The notes below the pieces were generated by a model. It saw only the letters and a program-made list of their open reading frames with translations, ran no database searches and was not told where the DNA came from. DNA of 64,000 bases. Origin: Cranoglanis bouderius (taxonomy: Eukaryota; Chordata; Actinopteri; Siluriformes; Cranoglanididae). The stretch spans positions 9,953,501 to 10,017,500 of the forward strand of contig CM042541.1 of NCBI GenBank assembly GCA_023630585.1, given 5' to 3'. The translations under genes and the position numbers were made by a program. How positions within the stretch are numbered: position 1 is the first letter of the stretch; the number at the start of each line of letters is the position of its first letter. This document shows positions 11,313-22,500 of the stretch, in pieces.

Positions 11313-13040
11313 TTAACTCTTTACATAATAATAATAAACAACCAGTTCTTCTTGCGCTTTGATTGGCAACATCTTTGCCGATTCTGATGAAAGAGGATTA
11401 AAAGGATCACAGATCCAGTCAAAGTTTTCATTAAAAGCAGTGGGGAAGTAAAGCTCAAACCTTTCCTGTAGCGTTTTCAGATGTGCAACTATAGATTTTA
11501 ATAGGACTGCTGTCTTACGAGCGGAGTCCTCTGCTGTTAAGGGAAATATGTCGATGTTTTTATTTTTCAGTATTTCTTGCCACAGCTTGAGTTTGGCCTT
11601 GAAACCGTTAAGTTTATCTGTTGCTGTTAAACTATTTTCGTTCTTTCCTTGCATCTTTGTGTTAAGCTCATTTAAGTGACTAAAAATGTCTGCAAGGTAT
11701 GCAATCTTAGCCCACCATGAGTCGTAGTTGATCTGTTGTTTGTGGGGTATGTCGTGCTCTGCTGAAAACTACCTGAGTTCATCTCGAAGCTCATAGACAC
11801 GGGAAAGCAACTTGCCCCGTGACAGCCAGCGCACCTCCGTATACGCAGCAGCAGACTCTGAGCTCAGACCCCATTTCATTGCACAGAATGGTAATATAGT
11901 TCACAATTTTGAAAGCTTGTTCTAATGCTACAGTCAGGTCTGGGGGCATTGCTTTTGCGACGAGTGCTTCGTGGTGCAGCACCCAGTGGGTAATCTGCAC
12001 ATCTGGCCCAGATAGCATACATTTCTGGGCCTCATCTGGGCCAACTATGGTACATATGGCTCAGTTCTGGCAATGGCAAAGGTCATATGGGCCATATATG
12101 GCCCTCACACAACAAGCCGGTTTTAGGCTTGTTTTGTCTGGGCCCACATCTGGCCCAGAAGCCAGCCACACTCAGGTTGAGTCATTGCCGCATTCCATAC
12201 GGTATGTGGGCCAGATGTCATTTGCTATCTGGGGGGTTTTGGTTCTTCACCAATGCTACCAGTCCTTTTACGTTTCCAGTCATAAATGCCGCTCCATCTG
12301 TGCAAATACTATGACACGTGCCCTGGGTGAGACCACGTTCTTTCAGGTACATATCGATGACAATAAACATTTCTTCCCCAGTTGCACGAGTCAGTAGTTC
12401 TTTGCAGAAAAAAAAAAATTCTCCATAATTAATTCCTCATCAGTATATGGCACACTGGCCAGGAGATGACAGTGTCTGCTGCAATCCGTAGAATCATCAA
12501 TTTGGAGTGCAAAATTTAGTTTTTCGGTTAGTAGTGTTTCTATATCAGCAGCCATGTAGTCAGTGTGATGTTTAATCGTGTTGTCAGATAACGGGATTTT
12601 GTCAATTTCTTTGACAGCATCCTCCCCTGTCATTACCCCTACGATTTTCTTGCAGGCTGGCAAAATGAGTGATTCAGCAATGGTATGGGGCTTCTTTGAT
12701 TTGGCGATTAGCTCTGCTACTAAGAAGCTTGCCTCCCGAGCTTTCTCAGACACACACACACACATGACATCATTTGTTGGTTCTGTTTAACATTTTGTGC
12801 TTTTAGTCGCTTGAAGTATTCTATGTCTTTGCTGGCTAAACCGTGGTGTTTTGTGTCTAAATGTCTCTTCAGCTTACTCGGTACCATTGCTGCATTTGAT
12901 AGCTTTTCCCTGCAGATGAGGCATTCAGGTGTGGGACAGCTAGCATCTCCAATCCGTGTAAAACCGTAAGCCAGGTAGCTTTCACTGTTCTGCCTGATTT
13001 TATTTTTTTGGGTGGTGGTGGTAAATAAATATTTAAACAT
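11313..13040 (-). pseudogene. BED-type hAT transposase pseudogene (ZBED5/SCAND3-like)
   Basis: Reading from the right, the BED zinc finger is at about 12830-13010 (CLICREKL, then KRHLDTKH). The RNase H-like part follows at 12391-12765 (FALQIDDSTDCS) and about 12240-12400 (ICTDGAAFMTG). After the inserted MITE come WVLHHEALVAK and EMGSELR at about 11830-12005, and YLADIFSHLN and the C-terminal region at about 11310-11710. These motifs occur in the usual order for this hAT subgroup. Stops at several points (for example near 11770), a frameshift near 11830 and the MITE make it inactive. Confidence 0.8.
12007..12233. mobile_element. short palindromic-ended MITE inside the hAT transposase
   Basis: The ends are exact inverted repeats, cccagatagca at 12007-12017 and tgctatctggg at 12223-12233. 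The interior is rich in ctgggccc / tggcccag motifs and codes for nothing. It splits the transposase frame between the TDG..MTG block and the HHEAL block. No clear target duplication was found. Confidence 0.65.
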
Positions 13041-13093
13041 GTATGAAACATATCAGTGTTTTTTCGCTTATTTAACTTCGCTTGGACATGCTC

Positions 13094-13283
13094 ATTTTAC
13101 ATTTACGGCATTTGGCCTTATCCAGAGCGACATACATTTTTTTGATATTTATACAACTGAGCAGTTGAGGGTTATGGGCCTTGCTCAAGGGCCCACAGTG
13201 GCAGCTTGGCAGTGCTGGGGTTTGAACTCATGAACTACTGATCAGTAATCCAAAATCTTAACTACTGAGCTACCACAGCCTCC
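13094..13283 (-). repeat. tRNA-derived SINE, longer copy
   Basis: On the minus strand the head gtggctcagtagttaagatt and the B-box-like gagttcaaaccccagc are present. The tail cgctctggataaggccaaat then tgccgtaaatg ends at the left. It is the same family as 4765-4920, inserted near the 5' side of the hAT pseudogene. Confidence 0.75.
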
Positions 13284-13403
13284 AGTTGGTGTTTCGATAT
13301 ATATTTTTTAAAATATATGCTGTAAAAGGTTATTATATGGTACGATAGTTATTTTAGGCTGTTTACATTGGGAAAAAACTGAGATTCTGTGGCACCCCTA
13401 GCC

Positions 13404-13837
13404 AGTTGTCACAAGCCAAAGAACCCTTAAGGGTTGTAGATTTAGCCTTTTGTTTGGATTACGTGATTTTTTTTATTATTATTTTTATTTATTTATATTT
13501 GGATCATTAAGAGCTCACTGTTTCCTTAAGGGTTTCTACGTCGAACATTCTCTGATGTCGGGTTCAACGTAGAGCCTAAGAATGTTTCCCTCAAGGGACA
13601 AGAAGGTTGTATGGTTGGGTTCTCATCGCTTCTGTGATTACTACTACTTTTATGTTCCTCTCAAGGGACAAGTCAAGGAACCCCTTATAGCAGTGGTTCC
13701 CAAAGTGGGTGCCGCACAGTGAGCTCTTAATGATCAAAAAAAATTATTATTATTATTTTTTTTTAAATCACATAATCCAAACAAAAGGCTAAATGTACAA
13801 TTCTTAAGGGTTCTTTGGCTTGTCCCATGGGGAAACC
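13404..13837. repeat. foldback structure with arms of about 120 bp
   Basis: The left arm (about 13404-13528) and right arm (about 13720-13837) are inverted copies, sharing acaagccaaagaaccctta, agccttttgtttggatta and gatcattaagagctcact. The loop of about 190 bp includes cctcaagggacaag twice. It lies just to the right of the hAT relic and codes for nothing. Confidence 0.75.
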
Positions 13838-13849
13838 CTTAAAGGTTCT

Positions 13850-16508
13850 ATGTAGGGCATTAAAAAAAGTAACTAACTAATCTAAAGTAACAAATCATGG
13901 TGGTTGGATCTTTTATTTATTTATTTATTTTACCACTGATAATAGATGATTTAAAAATGGTGGGTCATGTTGATGTTAAAAGCTGAAGGTGCATTTCACT
14001 GTGAGAAAGGAAGTGAGATGATGTTTTTTTGGTACTGTAGGAGTCTGGAGGAGTGTGTGTGAAGAAAATGTAGGTGTGTTTGAGGTGTGTCTGAGGTGTG
14101 TGTCCAGTGTGGGATTACTTCACCTCCGGGTGATGAGCAGTAATAACCAGTAATAATCACTGCCCACTGAAGCAACATGACGTATCAGTGGTGTGTGCCT
14201 CCTCAACTGACGTATCTTCAACAATGGTATCTTCCTCAGTGTCACGGTGGAGTCAATCCCAAGGTGGGAATACAAATTGAATGGAGAGAACACGTGAAAT
14301 TCCACACAGACATTAACCTGAGCTCACAATAGACCCAGGAACCCTGGAGCTGTGACGAGGCGTTCCTCAGACACACAGCGACCTCCAGTGGTCAGATCTT
14401 GTAAGAAAGTACATTCAGGTTCAGAAAGACTGGAACAATGTCTGTAAGGAATATATGGAATACTCTGGAATTCTATTATATATACAGTGTATGTGGATTC
14501 CAGCTTAATATACAGTAAATGTGTCATCAAAGCAGACAATGAAATCTGTAAAAGCCAAATCCATTCTTCGGGATTTTCACAGGTTTAATCTCAGACAGGT
14601 GTGGCTGACAAGCTTATTACTGCTCTTCACCAGAAAAGAAGTAATTAAATACTGCACACACACCTACACTTTCACACACACCCTCCCACTATATAGTACC
14701 AGAAAAACGAACAGCTTAGCGGCTCAGGCCAGTCTCGCTGTCTTTCTCACAGTGAAAAGCACCTTCACTTGTTCCTTTCACTCACCTTTCCGGGTCAAAG
14801 GTAATGCTGAGAGAGTGTTTAATGTGTTTCTCATTCAACCGTTTAATCACCAATCTTTGCACTGTAATGCTATTGGGAAACCCTGGGGAAGCAGGATGTT
14901 TTCTCTCTCTAATCTATCTCTCTAACTCTCTCAATCATGCATACTTACTTGTTCTGTTCTTATGTGTTTGGATTTTTAAAAGTATTTATATTTGTGTAAC
15001 AAGACATAAATACTGTCCAGAGAAAGAAATCTGAGTGCATCCCATGTGAAAAAATTATTACAAAAGGAATTCATATGAAATAAAAGCACATAATAAAAGT
15101 TTATTAACATATTTACAGACGGCGTTAATCAGCAATCCATAAATGATGCTTGTAAACTTGTGTACAACATGAACAAGAGAGTAGTTTTATTTTAAAACAC
15201 TGTAAATGTAGAACAGTGCAAATTAAAACACCGTGGACTGTACAGGTGGAAAGAGAAACATGGCACATCACTGATTAATGACCATTATTATAGTAAAACC
15301 ACAAAAATAACAAAGCTAAGAGAAAGCACAACGTTATGCAGAACATCACGGATTCCTGAGGAGAGCTATCTCTGTGTTAAAGCTAAGAAGCGACAGAGCG
15401 TCAGGTGACCTTAGTTTCCTGTGTAAGTTCTCAAAACATATCCACAATTCCAACAAAACTGCAAAGCAACATGGTGACAGCTGTAATATAAATAATTAAC
15501 CATGCAGTAAAGCATGGTAAAGTCATAATCACTGGCTCCGGTTATTTCCTATTTGGTAGCGTTTGCTACACTCACACAAAAAAAGGAAGAATAGGCCACG
15601 CCCCTGAATTCCAGAGACACTAAAATATAAAATTATTTGAATTCTGTAAATCTCTGAAATTTAATATCTCTGTAAAATAAGAGAGAAAGAAAGTGGTAGA
15701 ATAATGAAAGTAAGGAAAGATGGACAGAAGGAAAGAGAAAAAGAAAAAAAAGATATAAATAGGAGAAAGTAATAAAAATTAGGGTCCTATACTGTACACC
15801 TGCACGGAGTGAATTTAAAGCCTCTGACTGGTCGGCTGAGGAGGCCATTATGACATCACAAGTGGGAATTTGAGGAGCACCTGCCATATACGTCCCTGTG
15901 AATGAGCCGTTACTATAGAAACCATCTCTCCCAGCTTTCCTATTCAGGAATGTTCACCACACAAAAATGGAAGAAGCAGAACAGGCCACACCAACAAATC
16001 GTACAGAGATACGAAAATATATAGACGATAAGACAGAAGGTGATTCAGGCTGATCGGTATTGGTAATGGAGCTGCATTAATGGAATTCAGGGTCATAATT
16101 ACGGTGATTAATACAACGAAACCTGTGTGCTTTAATTTGGATATGATTACGAAAAACTCCGCAGCACTCAAAAACATAAAAAAAAGTATCAGCTGAAATA
16201 AGAGGACAAACTTCAGTCCTTTTTTTTTGAGGTAAAATGAATAAAGAGGACAATGAAAATCCCCCAAACACCAAATTACACGCTGATTGATGTTGCACTG
16301 ATCATGTGATTGCTCAGCTTCACCCAATTTATCTGTTAAAAAAAGAGGGAAAAAGGTGTGTGCGAGTGTGTAGAGTGTGTTTTTTCCCTGATTGATAGCG
16401 TGACGCTCTTCATCCGTGTCTAAACACGCTAATGCTGCTAATAAGTAAAAGCTAGCAAGTACACTCTAATTCCTAGCTAATCGGCCCTGGCCTGCTCAGT
16501 CCACGTTC
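13850..16508. other. region downstream of bdp1, probably containing its 3' UTR
   Basis: The bdp1 stop codon is at 16509-16511, so at least the right part of this stretch should be bdp1 3' UTR. A minus-strand AATAAA occurs at 15186-15191, but I cannot tell whether it is the used signal. Fragments of the window-wide MITE-like repeat occur near 15885-15960. No other gene is recognised. Confidence 0.4.
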
Positions 16509-19500
16509 TCAGTTGAGCTCGTCCTGTTCGTCCACTACGGTGAAGATGTCGTTGAAGAAGTACGCTGCGACACTCGTGGGCTCTTCGTCTTCTTCTGCTG
16601 CGCTCAGGTTCACGCTCGATGTCTCGGCCTGTGTGTGAGAGCTCACCTGATAACCACAGGCAAGGAGGAAGAAAAAAAATTATTAAAAAAAAAAATATAT
16701 ATATATATAATACAAAGTTAAGCATCTAGGTGTAATTCAATTTAGAAAAGAAGAGAAAGGATTAAGAACATTAGAATACATAGATATTGATGTCACAGTT
16801 TACTATATATTGCATAAGTAAGGAATAAAAAGTTAATGTTACAATGCTGAAGTGTTTTATTCCTCTTATACCACAACAATAAAAAAATAACGTATTAGAG
16901 CGAGCGCCACAGAGCCACATAGCTGTAGTATATGGAAAAGTTCAATGAGAGAATAAAAAGGACTGAAAGAACTGTTGTGTATGTGGTGGTTACGTGTGGA
17001 GGTGGAGGTGGAGGTGGAGTCGGAGTCGGAGTCGGAGCAGAGGTGCTTGGTGTGGCTCGTCTCCGCGCTGCACAAGACGTGATGACGGCAGGTTTTTGAG
17101 GAGCCCGAGTGGACTTCGAGGGTCTCTGTGTGCCCGTACTGGACATGAAGGACAGGAAGCCTTTAGGTCTCCTACCAGGTCTACAGAGGACGAGAAACAT
17201 CGGCACAGATATCACATTTTCACATCACGACCATTTCCTAACTTTCACAAGATCGTATTTTTTTAAAAATGCCTTCACTAAAATTTCATTAAAAAATTCA
17301 TTAAAAACCTTCATTAAAAAAAACATATAGACACTTAGCAAAGCCGCACTACTGTTTCTCTATTTTATGCAAATGCTGTTTAAAAATCAAAATAGTTTAG
17401 CAGGTACCCTAACAAATGGATCAGTAAATTAGATTTAATTCGTATCCTAATTTAATTTAACCCCAAAATGTTGGACAATGTTTGCCCATAATGTAAAGTG
17501 GGTGGGGCTAAATTCCCCCGCCCCCCCCAAAGTTTTAAGAATCTTTAACAAGTAATCGCTAATCTAATGCTAACCTTTTGACAAGCTGTAAAAGACAACC
17601 TAGTGAACATAGCTACTATGTAACTATGAGCTGGTATGTGGAGGATAAACAAGCCTGATTCTTTGATTCTGAATCTTGCACTGAGGGCTGTCAATCAAGT
17701 GTGCTCATTAGAATATTAAACCACACCCATTACAGCAATCCTCAGTTGCCTCTCAGCTGCTGTTTGAGTTTTATCACATTCTCTACCTTGCTTCTAGATA
17801 GGGGCATAACATACAACCGAAACAGCAGGTTAAGTTCAAGCCACGCCCACTCACCTCGTTAGAGGTCCGGTCGAAGCCAGGGGTGTGATTTGATGGACAG
17901 GTTGTGAGCCCGCACCTGCACCCACCCCACTGGCACTAGGCTCTACAGGGTCAGTCCCTGAAAGGCTTCCCACAGTGCCTTGGGAGGAAGAAGAAGAAGA
18001 AGAAGAAGCAGCCTGAGGGGGCAGAGTCTCTGTATTGACAGGTGTAGGTGAGATTACAAGACTTTGCTCTGTCGAAGCAGTGGAAGTTTTGCTGTTTTTA
18101 TCCAAAATGGCTGATGATGAAGCTTCTACTTCTTTACCCAAAATGGCTGATGATGAAGCTTCTTCTTTATCCAAAAAGGCTGATGATGAAGCTGCTTGTT
18201 CTTTATCCAAAAAGGCTGATGATGAAGCTGCTTGTTCTTTATCCAAAATGGCTGATGATGAAGCTTCTACTTCTTTACCCAAAATGGCTGATGATGAAGC
18301 TGCTTCTTCTTTATCCAAAATGGCTGATGAAGCTGCGTCTTCTTTACCCAAAATGGCTGATGATGAAGCTTCTTCTTTATCCAAAAAGGCTGATGATGAA
18401 GCTGCTTGTTCTTTATCCAAAATGGCTGATGACGACAACTGTCGTGGTTCTGTTTCTTCTAACATCATCTCACGTGATGAAGCAGGTGCGGATCTCGTCT
18501 CGTCCGAAGACAGAAGGCTGCGACAGGTTTTTCTCTGAATTGGGTTGGGTTTGATCTGCAGTTTTGCTAAAAACAAGAAATGAGCATAGATAAAAGCAAT
18601 TTTAGAAACTACAGAATATCCAGAGATGGGTTTCAGCTAGTTTCAGCTACTTTGAAAATGTGCCCAATTTCCATCACACACCTCTTCTGCCTCTTTCTGT
18701 AAGTTTTCTCCTCTTAGCAGGAAGGTCCGTCTCCTCAACGTTCTCCTCAGTCTTACAGCTTGATGACGATGGTTCCACTAGACAAAAATGAATTTAATAA
18801 CACAGGGATGAGTAAAAAAAAAACATGAGAAGCACAGTTAAAACACTTTAGAATTACATTGTACATTTCTGAAGCCATTCCATAACAAAAAAAACATTAC
18901 AAAAAGAAAAAAAAAAAAAAACACCAGTAATGCAGACAGAGCCCATGGGTTTGCTTTTCTGTCCCATGACTTATTTTTCCTCATGGCAAATAAGAGAAAA
19001 CAGAGATACAGTACTAAATGTTTAGATGCAAGTACTAAGGGTTGTAACTTAGGACTCATGCAGATCAAAACTGTCACTGATATTGATTTTAGGTACTGTA
19101 AATTACATAAAATCCACTGATATAAACTTATATGGTCAGAAATACTACCAACAGTTAAAGCTAGTTAAAAAAAAAAAGCTGCAGCTTGTCATGTTATTGA
19201 GAAACAAACTCCTCTGTCCTGAAAATGTCAGAAGTTACACCTTTACCCCTGACGGTTACAAAGTGCTGACACTGGAGACTCCTTCCATAAATGTCAACAA
19301 TTACAAGTGTCCGCCGTGCATGAGCCGTTACTATTACCATTAGAACGAGCGTGTTAATTATAAATAAACCTGTGATTTGCAGCTGCACTACTGTCAGAGC
19401 TGCTGACCAATCACAATCCAGAATTCAGCAGCGCTGTGGTGTAATAGGTGTGTTAGAACATTATACACTTAATGCAGAAGTAGGGCTGGGCGGTATGATG

Positions 19501-22500
19501 GTATATACCGTTACCGTGGAATAAAATGTCTACCGTTACAGATTTTTCTATTCCGTGTATACCGCGAAATGTAAATAAGTGGGCGTGGTTATCTTTGTGC
19601 ATAGCGCTCCTGCACATGGGAACAATCGAGAAACTGTACATAAGAGTAGTTGTGAGAGGAAAAACATGGAGAAAGATAAGCACGCTGGTGAAGAAGTCCC
19701 AAAAACCAATCCTGAGCTGGAGGAGGAACTTGTTATGAAAAGAGGTGCGACATCGGTGGTATGGACGTGGTTCGAGTTTACAATATCTGACAAAGAGCAG
19801 AAAAAGTTTATTTGCAAACTGTCGCGCAAATGTTTCCGTAGCATAAGTAACCTGTTTAATCATCTTAGAATGAAGCATGTCAAAGCATACAATTGATTTA
19901 CAGTTGATTTACCAGAATGACTATTTTTTTACGTGATATATATCGTTACCATGAAATAAAATTACTCATTCCGTGAAATAGATTTTTGGTCATACCGCCC
20001 ACCCCTACCACCAAGTAACCAGTAGCATGTTTGAACAGAAATATGTTACAATCCAATCATTCTATGCAAACATCTGTTGTTTGCTGCTCTCAGTAACAGC
20101 AGGTTCTTCAACTAGGTCAGCTAAACTATCTCATAACTGAAAAACATTTGAAGCCAAAAAAGACACATTTTCACATCGTCAGCATTAAACACTTTTGCAG
20201 TCACTGCACTTAACTAAATCTTCTATTTTAGTGAAAACAGTTCCATTCCTTTTTATTTTTTCCTGAGACTTTTTTTTCAGCCTCATTCCCCTAGTCAGGT
20301 TTAGCAAATCCAGTGGAATAAAAGGCAAACATGTGATGCATGCATTATGTAGATCATGCCTGTGCCTCAGATCAGCCTCTCTTACCATTCTGTCATTAGG
20401 ATCCCCACAGCTCAATATCAGTCTATTTCTTATGCATTTTTAAATAGGTTACCACATAAGGGCTTTTCACGCTGTGCTTAACCTCAGGTTATCGTCATCC
20501 TAAACCCCGCTTTTAACCCCGGGTAGAGGAACGTTTCACACTTGTCATTTAGAAGCGGGGTTAGCACTGCTTTTTACCCGGGTTAATGAAACCCTGCTCC
20601 GAAGCAGGATTAGCACCGCTTTTGCAGTGCCAAATATGTACAGTGTGAAACGATGCGGTGTTAGAATGTTACAGCTAGATGTTTAGCAACAGACATCCAG
20701 TCAGAAATTGAACAGCGCGTGCCACACATCACATGCTTTGTACAGTCACAGAAACTCCACGTGTTGTGTAAACAGTACTTGTAGTTCCCAGTTCCAAGTT
20801 CCAAGTTCCCAGTTCCCAGTTCCAAGTTCCCAGTTCCCAGTTCAGGTCCCTGTCCAAGTCTCTGTCCAAGTGCCTGTCCAGGTTCCAGTCCGGGTTCCAG
20901 TTTGGATTCCAGTCCAGGTTCCTGTCCAGGTCCCAGTCCGGGTCCCAGTCCGGGTCCCAGTTCCCACGCTTAGGCGTGTGTTTTTTGTTTTTTTTTATTC
21001 TTAGGTTTGTATTTTCGCGCGTTTCAGCGAGTGAGTCGCCACGCGAACCTAATTCACTCCGCGAATAACTGAAAGGCTCTAAGCTGATTTTCAGTTCAGC
21101 ACGTTAACAGCGCTATATTTGTCTGACATTTTAGCCATGGTGAAGTGCTTAAAGTAAAACTGCAGTTCATAATATTAAAAGTGTGTCTGAAGACGATGAA
21201 ATCGTATTACAGCACATTTTAATATTGTAATCGCCTGGTAAGAACGAAGAAATCTTCTTTCAGCGCGATAAAAGATTGATTTGAGCGATGTTCCTCTTAT
21301 CTTTCTAAAAGGCCTTATTATATTGCTAGATTCGATTCATTGCGTATAACCAATGCTATTCGACTAAGCGATATCACTCCCTGCGGCGCAAATATTGGAT
21401 TATCTACCCAAAGGCGCACTGTGTGCAAAATCAGTCTAAAACCCTTTGATTGATATGTTAATGGGAGCCCTCGACACTCTGATCAAGTGTTAATTTTTGT
21501 GTGCACGGCAAAAAAAAATAAATCCTGCCCCACACTCTTGTGTAGCGAGCTAGCACAGAAGGATCCCTGAGATCTAAAAAGTTTTTTTTTCCCCCACTTG
21601 TGATAATGCATGAAATCAGCCATTAAGCAATCTCACACTGAACGCGCTCCGATTTCACGTCATGTCTGAGTTTAGGGTAGGTCGCAGTACCTCTGACTGA
21701 ACACCAGAGGGCCGCCTTCTTGAGTGTCTAACACCTAGCAAACTACACCCCCCCAACTCACTGTTGTTCAAAATTTGTGATGCAATTTGCGGAGTGTTTT
21801 GTGCTTTTTTTTGCAGAAAACTACTTGAATTGTCAAAATTGCAATTGCACGAAATAGTTTTGCACTGTCTTTCGCAGTTATGTATGCTGGTAAATGAGAC
21901 GTTTTAGCTGTACTCATGTTTGATGCACGTGAATTGAAGAGGGCTTTGGCTGAATGCGCATTGCGATGATGTCACATGATGCGTCTTGGCCCAAATCTGC
22001 AGAAAATCTGTGGTATTTTTTGAAAAATTACAATCTCCTCTGAATATTGCAGAGTTTCCTTGATTTTGTGTTAATTTCAGAGATTTCAAAATCGCGAAAT
22101 CCTGGAGGGACTGTTATACGTCCAATGTTGCATAGAATTCCTAGACATCTGACTCATCCAAAGACTTTATTTAAAGATCTGTCTCAAATAAATAAGTATT
22201 TTCTCTCATAATATTTTAGAAAGTTTTTTTAATCCAGCCTATTAACTGCAGATGTGGAGCTGTGTTTTCAGAGTATGCATGCAAGCTGAAATCATACAAG
22301 TCTCCCAACCACAACAGTGGAAAACTATTGCAACAGTCTGGTAAAAATTGACAAAAGCAGGTTTTATGACTGCAGATGCCTGTTTGAATAAGTTTGTAAT
22401 TGTTTATGTACATTTATATTCATTGCCTTGAATGGCTTATGTAGCTGTTTTGTATATTATATTTGTATATCATGTTTTTATAATAAATGTTGTAGCATTA

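Larger units (their letters stand above)
11005..13400 (-). mobile_element. hAT-type transposon, degraded, right terminus unclear
   Basis: The left end cagtggttcccaaacttttt is a typical hAT (Charlie-like) terminal sequence. The interior carries, on the minus strand, a BED-finger hAT transposase of the ZBED5/SCAND3 kind in pieces. Two later insertions are visible: a palindromic-ended MITE at 12007-12233 and a SINE at 13094-13283. I could not find the matching inverted right end, so that boundary is approximate. Confidence 0.7.

Noticed and set aside
13376..13402. Candidate right terminus of the hAT element (tggcacccctag)
   Set aside because: It repeats the left subterminal sequence in direct, not inverted, orientation, so it cannot be the paired end.
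18035..18554. Two plus-strand open frames of about 167 codons
   Set aside because: They are antisense to bdp1 exon 25 and open only because the 36-bp repeat has no stops in those frames.
20708..21004. 98-codon Val/Pro-rich frame
   Set aside because: Translation of the gttccagtcc minisatellite.
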